From an uncultured Gemmatimonadota bacterium (GTDB lineage Bacteria; Gemmatimonadota; Gemmatimonadetes; Longimicrobiales; Longimicrobiaceae): a DNA stretch of 35,598 nucleotides. Positions 7,987-15,296 of the stretch are shown piece by piece. Made by a program: the position numbers and the translations under genes. The notes under the pieces were generated by a model. It made no database searches, was not told the origin of the DNA, and saw nothing but the letters and a program-made list of their open reading frames with translations. Each line of letters starts with the position of its first letter. Position 1 is the first letter of the stretch. The stretch spans positions 1 through 35,598 of the forward strand of contig CADCTW010000207.1 of assembly GCA_902805735.1 (NCBI GenBank), in the 5' to 3' direction.

Positions 7987-8724
7987 CTACGCCGGGGGGA
8001 GGGAGCGCGCTTCGGCGCTCTGGGGGTAGTTCTCCCGCAGCCGCGTCCGCGCCTCCTGCGCCTCTTCCTTGTACCCCACGCGGTCGTACGCCAGGGCCAT
8101 CTGCAGGATGGCCGCGGGTGCCGTGGGCGTGTCCGGGTACTCGGCGGCGGCGCGCTGGAAGTAGATCACCGAGGCGTCGTACGCCCCGCGCCGGAAGTAC
8201 CACATCCCGGCGTCGTACGACTTGCGCGCCAGCTTGTCCCGCAGCTCCGCCACCCAGCGGCGGGCCCGGTCCGAGCGCGCGGTGGTGGGGTAGTACTCCG
8301 CGTACGAGCCGCAGTACAGCAGCGCCGTCTCGGTGTTCTCCTGGTCCAGCGCGGGGCGGGGCGAAAGGCGGTGGTACGCCTCGCAAACCCCGAAGCGCGC
8401 CTCCTCCTGCTGTGGGGCGGTGGGGTAGTCCGTCACCACGCGCAGCAGGGTGCTGGCGGCCAGCAGGTAGTCGCCCGTTTCCATGCGGGCGCGGCCCAGG
8501 GCGTGGAGCCCCTGCGGCAGGCGCGGGTCGCCGGCCGAGGCGTCCGCCCAGGCCTGCAGCAGCTCGGCGGCCCGCCCGTACCGCCGGGCCTCGTACGCGG
8601 CCATGCCGCGCTGGTAGGCCGTTTCCGGAGTGAGCGGGGGCGGGGTGCGGAAGACGGAGCACCCGGTGGATAGCGCCAGGACGAGGGCCAGCGGCGCGCA
8701 GCGGCGAAGAAGCTTTGAAGTCAT
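7987..8724 (-). CDS. bamD: Outer membrane assembly lipoprotein BamD
   Basis: Lipoprotein of the BAM complex, which inserts beta-barrel proteins into the outer membrane; its presence argues for a diderm cell. It is 245 aa. A lipoprotein signal peptide (SKLLRRCAPLALVLALSTGC) places the lipidated cysteine at residue 22. TPR-like helical repeats fill the rest, including the BamD-typical segments RLSPRPALDQENTETAL and KSYDAGMWYFRRGAYDASV. The ATG at 8724 puts the signal peptide at the N-terminus; an in-frame ATG at 8754 would add ten residues. It is the second gene of the operon, between the TPR protein and nadD. Confidence 0.9.
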   Translation of the reverse strand: MTSKLLRRCAPLALVLALSTGCSVFRTPPPLTPETAYQRGMAAYEARRYGRAAELLQAWADASAGDPRLPQGLHALGRARMETGDYLLAASTLLRVVTDYPTAPQQEEARFGVCEAYHRLSPRPALDQENTETALLYCGSYAEYYPTTARSDRARRWVAELRDKLARKSYDAGMWYFRRGAYDASVIYFQRAAAEYPDTPTAPAAILQMALAYDRVGYKEEAQEARTRLRENYPQSAEARSLPPA

Positions 8725-8764
8725 GGAGTGCCGGTACCCCGCTGGGCGGGGCATTGTTCAACGG

Positions 8765-9502
8765 TCATTCGCCGGATGTCGCCCGCGGCTTCCGCTGCCG
8801 CTCCAGCATCCCCAGATACGATGCTACCTGGGCGTTCTCGGGGTTCTGCGCCAGGGTGCGGCGCCACTCGGCCTCCGCCTCGTCCGCGCGGCCGGCGCGC
8901 AGCAGGGCGAGGCCCAGGTTGGCGCGGGCCGCGGCGAAGGAGGGCCGCGCCTCCACCAAGCCGCGCAGCTCGTCCGCCGCTTCCTCGTGCCGGCCCAGCT
9001 CTACGAGCAGGCGGCCCAGCTTGTTGCGGATGTCCAGGAACTGGGGGCGCAGCTCCACCGCCTTCCGGTACTCCGCAAGCGCCTCTTCGTGCCCCCCGGC
9101 GTCGGCGTACAGGTCGCCCAGCTCCTGGTGCGCGTTGGCCAGCCGCGCCGCCGCGGCCGAGGGAAAGCGGCCTCCGCCCTTCTCCCCGTCCGCGTCGGCG
9201 GCGCGGGCGAACGACTCGCGCGCCTCGTCGATGCGCCCCAGGTCGTTGAGGGTGATGGCGCGGTTGAGGTGCGCCTCCACGTACCCCGGGTTCAGCCCGG
9301 TGGCCCGCCCAAAGGCGTCCAGCGCCTCGTCGGTGCGGCCCAGCAGCGAAAGGCAGAGCCCCATCAGGTTCTGCACGTCGGGAAACTCGGGGTGCCGCTC
9401 GGCCAGCGTCTGCAGGTCGCCCAGCGCCGCCAGGTAGGCGTTGCGCGCGTACGACTCTTTGGCGCGCGCCAGGAGCTGGTCCGCCGTGGCTTCAACCGCC
9501 AT
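8765..9502 (-). CDS. Tetratricopeptide repeat protein
   Basis: A 245-aa protein made almost entirely of TPR units from about residue 5 to 240, for example AYLAALGDLQTLAERHPEF and TDEALDAFGRATGLNPGYVE. There is no signal peptide or membrane segment, so it is probably cytoplasmic and works as a protein-binding scaffold. No partner can be named from sequence. The ATG at 9502 is preceded by GGAGGAGAG (9503-9511), the best ribosome-binding site in this part of the window; the in-frame ATG 18 nt further upstream has none. It is first in a tight run with bamD, nadD and secA and lies about 30 nt downstream of a good promoter. Confidence 0.88.
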   Translation of the reverse strand: MAVEATADQLLARAKESYARNAYLAALGDLQTLAERHPEFPDVQNLMGLCLSLLGRTDEALDAFGRATGLNPGYVEAHLNRAITLNDLGRIDEARESFARAADADGEKGGGRFPSAAAARLANAHQELGDLYADAGGHEEALAEYRKAVELRPQFLDIRNKLGRLLVELGRHEEAADELRGLVEARPSFAAARANLGLALLRAGRADEAEAEWRRTLAQNPENAQVASYLGMLERQRKPRATSGE

Positions 9503-9538
9503 CTCTCCTCCGGTGCGCATATGGCCTGAAACCGGGGG

Positions 9539-9567
9539 AAGATAGGCCGTACCCCCGTCCCCGGCAA
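9539..9567 (-). promoter_or_regulatory. Promoter of the TPR-bamD-nadD-secA operon
   Basis: TTGCCG (9562-9567), 17 nt, TATCTT (9539-9544) on the minus strand. The predicted transcription start is about 30 nt before the ATG at 9502. The same TTGCnn/TATCTT pair occurs before the epimerase gene and before ugd. Confidence 0.65.
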
Positions 9568-9568
9568 G

Positions 9569-9609
9569 CACGGAGGCACAGAGGGATTCTTCTCCTCTGT
9601 GCCTCCGTG
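9569..9609. terminator. Perfect 16-bp hairpin after the cupin gene
   Basis: CACGGAGGCACAGAGG (9569-9584) pairs perfectly with 9594-9609 around a 9-nt loop. It lies 21 bp past the cupin stop codon and directly upstream of the operon promoter, so it may insulate the two transcription units. There is no T-run in either direction, so a dispersed palindromic repeat is an alternative. Confidence 0.55.
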
Positions 9610-9630
9610 TCTCTGTGTGAGCCCCGCCGT

Positions 9631-9999
9631 TCAGCCGCGCCCGTAGCGGTCTTCCAGGCGGATGATGTCGTCGAGCTCCGGGGTGCTCACTTCCAGGATC
9701 ACCGAGTCTTCCAGCGCCTCCAGCCGGTGCACGTCGCCGGGGCGGATGGTGATGCACTGCCCCGGCTCCATCTCGAAGTCGGTGCCGTTGAAGTGGTACA
9801 GGAGGCGCCCCGACTGCAGGTACATCGTCTCCTGCTTCCGCTCGTGCTTCTGCAGGGAGAGCGCGTGCCCGCGCGTGACCTCCAGGATCTTCCCGGCGTA
9901 GCGTTCCTCGTGGGCGTACCACACCTCGCGCCCCCAGGGCTTGGGAACGATCCTGGGGGCGGCGAGCGGGACGCCGTCGTGGTTGGGGTGCTCAGTCAT
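9631..9999 (-). CDS. Cupin of the mannose-6-phosphate isomerase type II family
   Basis: A 122-aa single-domain cupin matching the isomerase domain of type II phosphomannose isomerase/GMP proteins: KPWGREVWYA (residues 20-29), cupin motif residues H52 and H91 and the closing DDIIRLEDRYGR. It may interconvert mannose-6-phosphate and fructose-6-phosphate for GDP-mannose supply, or act on a related sugar phosphate. The small size leaves the substrate open. It starts with ATG at 9999, with only a weak GAGA ribosome site, and follows the epimerase by 51 bp on the same strand, so cotranscription is likely. Confidence 0.82.
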   Translation of the reverse strand: MTEHPNHDGVPLAAPRIVPKPWGREVWYAHEERYAGKILEVTRGHALSLQKHERKQETMYLQSGRLLYHFNGTDFEMEPGQCITIRPGDVHRLEALEDSVILEVSTPELDDIIRLEDRYGRG

Positions 10000-10050
10000 T
10001 CTCGTTTGCTGAATGTTGGAATGCGCGGCGGGGGCGCTCCGCGGGCGATC

Positions 10051-11019
10051 TCAGCCGCCCGCCCGCTCCGCGCGGAACCACTCCACGAAGCGGGGAATCC
10101 CCTGTTCGATGCGCACCCCCGGCGCATACCCCAGCATCGCCCGCGCCCGCGATACGTCCGCGAAGGTCTGCTCCACGTCCCCCGGCTGCGCGGGAAGGCG
10201 GCGCAGCACCGGCTCCACGCCCAGCGCCGCCCCCAGCAGCTCCACGAGGCGCGAGAGCGGCACCGTGTCGCTTTCGCCCAGGTTGAAGATCTCGAAGCAG
10301 CCGGGGTGGGCCGCCGCGTACGCCATCGCCCCTTCGATCCCCTGTACGATGTCGTCCACGTACGTGTAGTCGCGCCGCGTGGAGCCGTCGCCGAAGTACG
10401 GGATGGGCTCGCCCGCCGCCATCAGCCGCGCAAACTTGTGGATCGCCAGGTCCGGGCGCTGCCGCGGCCCGTACACCGTGAAGAAGCGCAGGCACACCAC
10501 CGACAGGCCGTGCAGGTGCGCGTACGTGTGGCAGAGCAGTTCGCCCGCGCGCTTGGTGGCCGCGTACGGCGAGATGGGGAAGGCCACCGCGTCGTCTTCG
10601 CGGAACGGCGCGGGGGCCGAGTTGCCGTACACGCTGGACGACGAGCCGAAGACGAAGGAGCGCACCCCCAGGCGGCGCGCCAGCTCCAGCATGGCGGTCG
10701 TGCCCTCCACGTTCACCTGCGTGTAGAGGAGGGGGTCTTCGATGGAGGGGCGCACCCCGGCGCGCGCGGCCAGGTGCACGACCATGTCGACCCTCTCCCC
10801 GTGGAGCGCCGCGGCCAGGCCCTCCCCGTCGCGGATGTCCGCTTCCACCAGGCGGAAGCGCGGGGCGCGCGCCAGCATGGCGGCGGTGCGGCGCTTGATC
10901 CGGGGGTCGTAGAACGGCTCGAAATCGTCTATGCAGACGACACTCTCGCCGCGGTCGAGGAGGCGCTGGCAGAGATGGCTGCCGATGAAGCCGGCGCCAC
11001 CAGTCACGAGGACGTTCAC
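10051..11019 (-). CDS. NAD-dependent epimerase, UDP-glucuronate 4-epimerase-like
   Basis: A 322-aa extended short-chain dehydrogenase/reductase. It has the NAD-binding glycine motif GGAGFIGSH (residues 7-15), GSSSSVYGN around the catalytic Ser, and the catalytic pair Y152/K156 in SPYAATK. The segments DDFEPFYDPRIKR and AARAGVRPSIEDP resemble UDP-glucuronate 4-epimerases, which make UDP-galacturonate. UDP-glucose 4-epimerase activity cannot be excluded. With ugd nearby the UDP-glucuronate substrate would be available. GTG at 11019 was chosen because the Rossmann strand begins immediately after it; the open frame continues upstream without a plausible start. The predicted promoter lies about 200 nt upstream. 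Confidence 0.88.
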   Translation of the reverse strand: MNVLVTGGAGFIGSHLCQRLLDRGESVVCIDDFEPFYDPRIKRRTAAMLARAPRFRLVEADIRDGEGLAAALHGERVDMVVHLAARAGVRPSIEDPLLYTQVNVEGTTAMLELARRLGVRSFVFGSSSSVYGNSAPAPFREDDAVAFPISPYAATKRAGELLCHTYAHLHGLSVVCLRFFTVYGPRQRPDLAIHKFARLMAAGEPIPYFGDGSTRRDYTYVDDIVQGIEGAMAYAAAHPGCFEIFNLGESDTVPLSRLVELLGAALGVEPVLRRLPAQPGDVEQTFADVSRARAMLGYAPGVRIEQGIPRFVEWFRAERAGG

Positions 11020-11343
11020 GGATCGGTCCGCCCCGGGAGCGAAAGAATGGGCCCGGCCGGCTTCTTCACGTGCCGCCTGCGGCCGGCGACCCGGGCGTTG
11101 CACCCGGGCCGACCCGGGCGGGTGTAAACGCGGCGGGCGCGCACGCTTCCCCCGCGCGGGGCGGGAGCGGGTCCGGCCCGGCGTCGCGGCGCATCGCGCT
11201 CTTTCGGATCCGGAAAAACGGGAAACGGAGGAAGATAGACCGGCCCCCGCCGACGGGCAAGCCGTCGCACCCCGCCGGCATCACCGCCCACGGGCCGCTC
11301 CCCCGGCCGGCACTTGGCCTGAACCCGGCCCAAGCGCCCCCCG
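11020..11343. other. Intergenic region upstream of the epimerase gene
   Basis: 324 bp with no credible gene. It contains the promoter at 11232-11260 and, nearer the epimerase, several CCCGGG-type repeats (GACCCGGGC occurs at about 11090 and 11110) that can fold in the roughly 200-nt untranslated leader. A 42-codon minus-strand frame in the leader is proline/alanine-rich and unconvincing. Confidence 0.6.
11232..11260 (-). promoter_or_regulatory. Promoter of the epimerase-cupin operon
   Basis: TTGCCC (11255-11260), 17 nt, TATCTT (11232-11237) on the minus strand. It has the same -10 and -35 style as the TPR operon and ugd promoters. The implied 5' leader is about 200 nt. Confidence 0.6.
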
Positions 11344-12186
11344 CTAGCGGCGATACCCGACCGCGCACCAGAAGGGCTCGCCCGTATGGAACCGCACGTC
11401 ACCCAGTCCCGCCCCTTCCATCATCGCGCGGATCTGGCTCGCGGTATAGCGATGCTCCAGGCGCGTTCCGAAGCGGTCCAGCGCGTCGGTACGCATCGTG
11501 TAGAAGCTGTGCCGCCGGTAGTATGAGAGCGGAAACGAGCTGACGTTCGCGCCCATCCGCTCCGCCACGGCGCTGAAGCGCGCCAGCGGCCAGTACAGGC
11601 CCGCGGCGATCAGCTTGGTGACGGCGATCCGCGGCCCGGCGGGGAGCCGTGAGATCCCGCGGCGCCCCACGTCGCTCAGGCGCCATAGGTTGCGAAACCA
11701 TGCGCTCCGGTTGTCGAACGCATAGTAGAGGTATAGCAGGAAAGGGGCACCCGGCTTGAGCTTCGCCACGCAGGAACGAATGCCGGCGGCGGTGTCCGGA
11801 ACGTGGTGGAGCACGCCGAGCGAGTACCCGAAGTCCATCGAGCCGTCGGCGAGCGGAATGCTGTCGACGGAGGCATGGTGGAACTCGCAGTTCTGCACCC
11901 CGGCCAGGTTGCGCCGCGCCACGTTCAATGCCTTGGCGCTTGCATCGATGCAGTGGAGCCGCCCCACCCGCGGCGCCACCAGCCCCGCCCAGCGCCCACT
12001 CCCGCACCCCAGGTCGAACCCTCGCGCGTCCGCGGGGAGACGGTCCCATGGGAACACGGCGAAGTACCGCTCGAACGCGGTGTTCAGCTCCTCCGCGGTC
12101 AGGCCGGCCTGGTCGTAATGGTCCCACTCCTCGCCAAAACCCTCGACGGTGACGAAGTCGAGATTCGTGCTGTCGGTGACCTGCAT
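11344..12186 (-). CDS. Class I SAM-dependent methyltransferase
   Basis: A 280-aa methyltransferase with the SAM-binding motif FDLGCGSGRW (residues 57-66) and the acidic motif II residue in CIDAS (79-83). The segment DFGYSLGVLHHVPDT is typical of UbiE/type 11 methyltransferases. Residues 150-215 are longer and more hydrophobic than usual for a simple type 11 fold. The substrate is unknown. Its position among nucleotide-sugar genes suggests O- or C-methylation of a sugar or lipid-linked glycan. ATG at 12186 is preceded by AAGGA at good spacing; the open frame extends 62 codons upstream in low-complexity sequence that is not believable protein. Confidence 0.85.
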   Translation of the reverse strand: MQVTDSTNLDFVTVEGFGEEWDHYDQAGLTAEELNTAFERYFAVFPWDRLPADARGFDLGCGSGRWAGLVAPRVGRLHCIDASAKALNVARRNLAGVQNCEFHHASVDSIPLADGSMDFGYSLGVLHHVPDTAAGIRSCVAKLKPGAPFLLYLYYAFDNRSAWFRNLWRLSDVGRRGISRLPAGPRIAVTKLIAAGLYWPLARFSAVAERMGANVSSFPLSYYRRHSFYTMRTDALDRFGTRLEHRYTASQIRAMMEGAGLGDVRFHTGEPFWCAVGYRR

Positions 12187-12678
12187 CAGTTCCTTTCTCC
12201 CAAACGCCCGCGGATTGCAGATCAGGTAAGCCCTACCGGCGGCGCGCCTGCCGGCACCGGCCGACAACTTCGCTCGGCCCTTCCGTGCCGGCAACCTTGC
12301 GCCTGCCCGGCAGCAGCTTTCCCTGAGCGGCCTGGCACCTGCCGCGCCACGTTGTTCGCCACACTGGGCCACGGTCGCCAGGGCAGTTCCAGGCGCCGCG
12401 TTCTCGCCGCGGAGCGCACCGGCTGGGCGCGCGCCAAGCGCACCGCACCGGGCCGCGCGGGCGGCACGCGGCGAGCCGGACGCCCGCGGAGGTGGATACC
12501 GGCTCCGGCCGCGCGTGTGGCCACGCGCATCACGCGCGACGCCGCTCGCCGCCCCGCCCGGGCACCGGGCCTACGCCGCTGGAAGCTCGCCAACAGCCCA
12601 CGAGGGGTGACCAGGGCGGCCAGGTGAACAGACGGGCGCGGACCCGAAACCGTCACCCGCAGGTGAGCGCGGCCGCGG
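12187..12678. other. Gene-free stretch between methyltransferase and UDP-glucuronate decarboxylase genes
   Basis: 492 bp with no supported gene. The longest frame (minus strand, about 144 codons) is arginine/alanine/proline-rich and lacks any recognisable motif. A small stem TCACC-CGCA-GGTGA (12653-12666) lies just past the decarboxylase stop. No consensus promoter was found, although the methyltransferase gene should have one here. Confidence 0.6.
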
Positions 12679-13638
12679 CTACAGCGTCCGCGCCGCCGTC
12701 TGCGTCTCTTCCACCACCTGCCGGAAGTAGGGGATGGTGCGGCTCAGCCCCTCCTCCAGGTTCACCCGCGGCTCCCATCCCAGCGCGGCCCGGGCCGCCG
12801 TGATGTCCGGCTTGCGCACCTTGGGGTCGTCCTCCGGAAGGGGGTGCGTCTGGATCTGCGAAGCGCTCCCGGTCATCTCCAGCACCCGCTCGGCGAGCTG
12901 GCGCACCGTGAACTCACCCGGGTTGCCGATGTTGGTGGGCTCCACCCGGTCCGAGAGGAAGAGACGGTAGATCCCCTCCACCAGGTCGTCCACGTAGGTG
13001 AAGGAGCGCGTCTGCGCGCCGTCGCCGTACACGGAGATGGGGTCGCCCCGCAGCGCCTGCACGATGAAGTTGGAGACCACCCGCCCGTCTTCCGGGCGCA
13101 TGCGCGGACCATAGGTGTTGAAGATGCGCACGATGCGCGTCTCCACCCCGTGGAAGCGGTGGTACGCCATGGTGATGGCCTCGGCGAAGCGCTTGGCCTC
13201 GTCGTACACGCCGCGCGGGCCCACCGGGTTCACGTTCCCCCAGTAGCTCTCCGGCTGCGGGTGCACCAGCGGGTCGCCGTACACTTCGCTGGTGGAGGCC
13301 AGCAGGAAGCGGGCGTTCTTGGCCTTGGCCAGCCCCAGCGCCTTGTGGGTGCCCAGCGAGCCCACCTTGAGCGTCTGGATGGGCTTCTCCAGGTAGTCCA
13401 CCGGGGAGGCGGGCGAGGCGAAGTGGAGGACTCCGTCCAGCGGCCCTTCGACGTACAGGTACTCGGTGACGTCGTGCTCCAGGAAGCGGAAGTCGCGCCG
13501 CCCCATCAGGTGCGCCAGGTTGTCCGGCCGCCCCGTGATGAAGTTGTCGACCCCCACCACATGGTGGCCTTCGGCCAGGAACCGGTCGCACAGGTGCGAG
13601 CCCAGGAACCCCGCGGCCCCGGTGATCAGGATGCGCAT
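12679..13638 (-). CDS. UDP-glucuronate decarboxylase (UDP-xylose synthase)
   Basis: Oxidatively decarboxylates UDP-glucuronate to UDP-xylose in the cytoplasm. It is 319 aa. It has the NAD motif GAAGFLGSH (residues 7-15), STSEVYGD (115-122) and the catalytic Y145/K149 in GVYDEAKR. The diagnostic family segments [19 protein letters not shown] and [20 protein letters not shown] are nearly canonical, so the assignment is firm. The ATG at 13638 lies 10 bp after the ugd stop codon, with GAGGG 8 nt before it. The substrate is the product of ugd, and the two genes form an evident operon. Confidence 0.95.
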   Translation of the reverse strand: MRILITGAAGFLGSHLCDRFLAEGHHVVGVDNFITGRPDNLAHLMGRRDFRFLEHDVTEYLYVEGPLDGVLHFASPASPVDYLEKPIQTLKVGSLGTHKALGLAKAKNARFLLASTSEVYGDPLVHPQPESYWGNVNPVGPRGVYDEAKRFAEAITMAYHRFHGVETRIVRIFNTYGPRMRPEDGRVVSNFIVQALRGDPISVYGDGAQTRSFTYVDDLVEGIYRLFLSDRVEPTNIGNPGEFTVRQLAERVLEMTGSASQIQTHPLPEDDPKVRKPDITAARAALGWEPRVNLEEGLSRTIPYFRQVVEETQTAARTL

Positions 13639-13648
13639 CGGCGGGCCC

Positions 13649-15004
13649 TCAGCGCGACGCCGCGGCGGCCGGCGCCGCCGTGGGGCGGCCTACCGACACG
13701 TAGTGGAAGCCCATCTCGGCCATGCGCGCCGGGTCCCACAGGTTGCGCCCGTCGAACACCACCGGCCCGCCCAGGGTGCCGCGGATGCGCTCGAAATCGG
13801 GGGTGCGGTAGGGGGCCCACTCCGTGAGCACCAGCAGCGCGTCCGCCCCGCTCAGGCAGTCGTAGTTGTGCTCGCAGAGCGACAGCTCGCCCGTCTCGAT
13901 GAGGTCCGCGAAGTAGCGGCCGGCCTCGTGGCGCGCCTCGGGGTCGTGCGCCCGCACGGTGGCCCCGCGCTCGCACAGACCGCGCACCACGGTGAGCGAG
14001 GGCGCCTCGCGCATGTCGTCCGTCTCCGGCTTGAACGACAGCCCCCACACGGCGAAGCACTTGCCGGAAAGGTCGCCCCCGAAGTGCTCCAGCACGCGCG
14101 ACACCAGCAGGCGCTTCTGCGAAGCGTTCACCTGCTCCACGCCCTCCAGGATCGCCGGGTCCACCCCCGTTTCGCGCAGCGTGTGCACCAGCGCCTTCAC
14201 GTCCTTGGGAAAGCACGAGCCGCCGTAGCCGATCCCCGCGAACAGGAACCCGGGCCCGATGCGCTCGTCCGTGCCGATCCCCTGCCGCACGTGCGACACG
14301 TTTGCGCCCACGGCCTCGCAGAGGCCCGCCACCGTGTTCATGAACGAGATGCGCGTGGCCAGCATGGCGTTGGCCGCGTACTTGGTGATCTCGGCCGAGG
14401 CGATGTCCATGAACAGCACCGGGTTGCCGGTGCGCACGAAGGGCGCGTACAGCTCCGCCAGGCGGCTGCGCGCGTGCTCGCTGTCCACGCCCACCACCAC
14501 GCGGTCGGGGCGCATGAAGTCCTGCACGGCGGCCCCTTCCTTCAGGAACTCGGGGTTGGAGCAGACGTGGAACGGCCGGTCCGTGTGCCGGGCGATCGCC
14601 TCGCGCACCTTGTTGGCGGTGCCCACGGGCACGGTGCTCTTGGTGATGACGATCTTCTCCGGCCCGCCGGCGGGCATGCTGCGCCCCACCGTCTCGGCCA
14701 CGGCCAGCACGTGCTGCAGGTCCGCGCTGCCGTCCTCGCCCGGAGGGGTGCCCACGGCGATGAAGACCACCTCGGCCTCGGCCACGGTGCCCGCCACGTC
14801 GGTGGTGAAGCGCAGCCGGCCCTCCCTGAGGTTGCGCTCCACCAGCGGCTCCAGCCCCGGCTCGTAGATGGGGATCTCGCCCGCGTTCAGGCGCGCGATC
14901 TTGCGGGCGTCGATGTCGGCGCAGACCACGTCGTTCCCCGTCTCGGCGAGGCAGGCGCCCGCCACCAGACCCACGTAACCCGTCCCTACGACTGCGATGT
15001 GCAT
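13649..15004 (-). CDS. ugd: UDP-glucose 6-dehydrogenase
   Basis: Oxidises UDP-glucose to UDP-glucuronate with two NAD. It is 451 aa, the usual length. It has the N-terminal Rossmann motif GTGYVGL (residues 7-13), TKSTVPVGT, a central dimerisation helix region and the catalytic cysteine C264 in [10 protein letters not shown]. The C-terminal UDP-binding domain contains [20 protein letters not shown] at 15004 begins the canonical [12 protein letters not shown]; the frame continues upstream in non-coding sequence. The ribosome site is weak (GGAACC). A promoter lies about 90 nt upstream. It feeds the adjacent UDP-xylose synthase and probably the 4-epimerase at 10051-11019. Confidence 0.96.
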   Translation of the reverse strand: MHIAVVGTGYVGLVAGACLAETGNDVVCADIDARKIARLNAGEIPIYEPGLEPLVERNLREGRLRFTTDVAGTVAEAEVVFIAVGTPPGEDGSADLQHVLAVAETVGRSMPAGGPEKIVITKSTVPVGTANKVREAIARHTDRPFHVCSNPEFLKEGAAVQDFMRPDRVVVGVDSEHARSRLAELYAPFVRTGNPVLFMDIASAEITKYAANAMLATRISFMNTVAGLCEAVGANVSHVRQGIGTDERIGPGFLFAGIGYGGSCFPKDVKALVHTLRETGVDPAILEGVEQVNASQKRLLVSRVLEHFGGDLSGKCFAVWGLSFKPETDDMREAPSLTVVRGLCERGATVRAHDPEARHEAGRYFADLIETGELSLCEHNYDCLSGADALLVLTEWAPYRTPDFERIRGTLGGPVVFDGRNLWDPARMAEMGFHYVSVGRPTAAPAAAASR

Positions 15005-15101
15005 GGTTCCATGTACCTGAGACAGAAAAATGCGGCGACCCCTCTTCCGCATCGGTGCGGATGAGCGGGCGCGCTTGATTTCGAGGCACGTCTGAGCGCC
15101 C

Positions 15102-15131
15102 AAGATAGCCGTGCCCCCCGCGGCCGAGCAA
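15102..15131 (-). promoter_or_regulatory. Promoter of the ugd operon
   Basis: TTGCTC (15126-15131), 18 nt, TATCTT (15102-15107) on the minus strand. It belongs to the same promoter class as those at 9539 and 11232. The leader to the ATG is about 90 nt. Confidence 0.6.
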
Positions 15132-15296
15132 GCGACGGCCGCCGGAGCGGCGCAGGCCCGCGGCACGCCCGCCGCTGCCGCCATGCTCCCCCGCCCGGGG
15201 TGGAGCCGCCCCGCCGGTCCGGCGAGGGGTCCCAATCCGCCAGGCGCGGCACGCGGCGATCACCCGGCCGCGGCGATGGCGCGCCGCGGCGGCGCG

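Noticed and set aside
11084..11188. Possible leader peptide in the epimerase 5' region, beginning ATGCGCCGCGACGCC
   Set aside because: Proline/alanine-rich 42 codons without a Shine-Dalgarno or attenuator-like codon run.
12222..12656. 144-codon minus-strand ORF in the gap before the methyltransferase gene
   Set aside because: Arg/Ala/Pro-rich, no ribosome site, no motif; treated as spacer.
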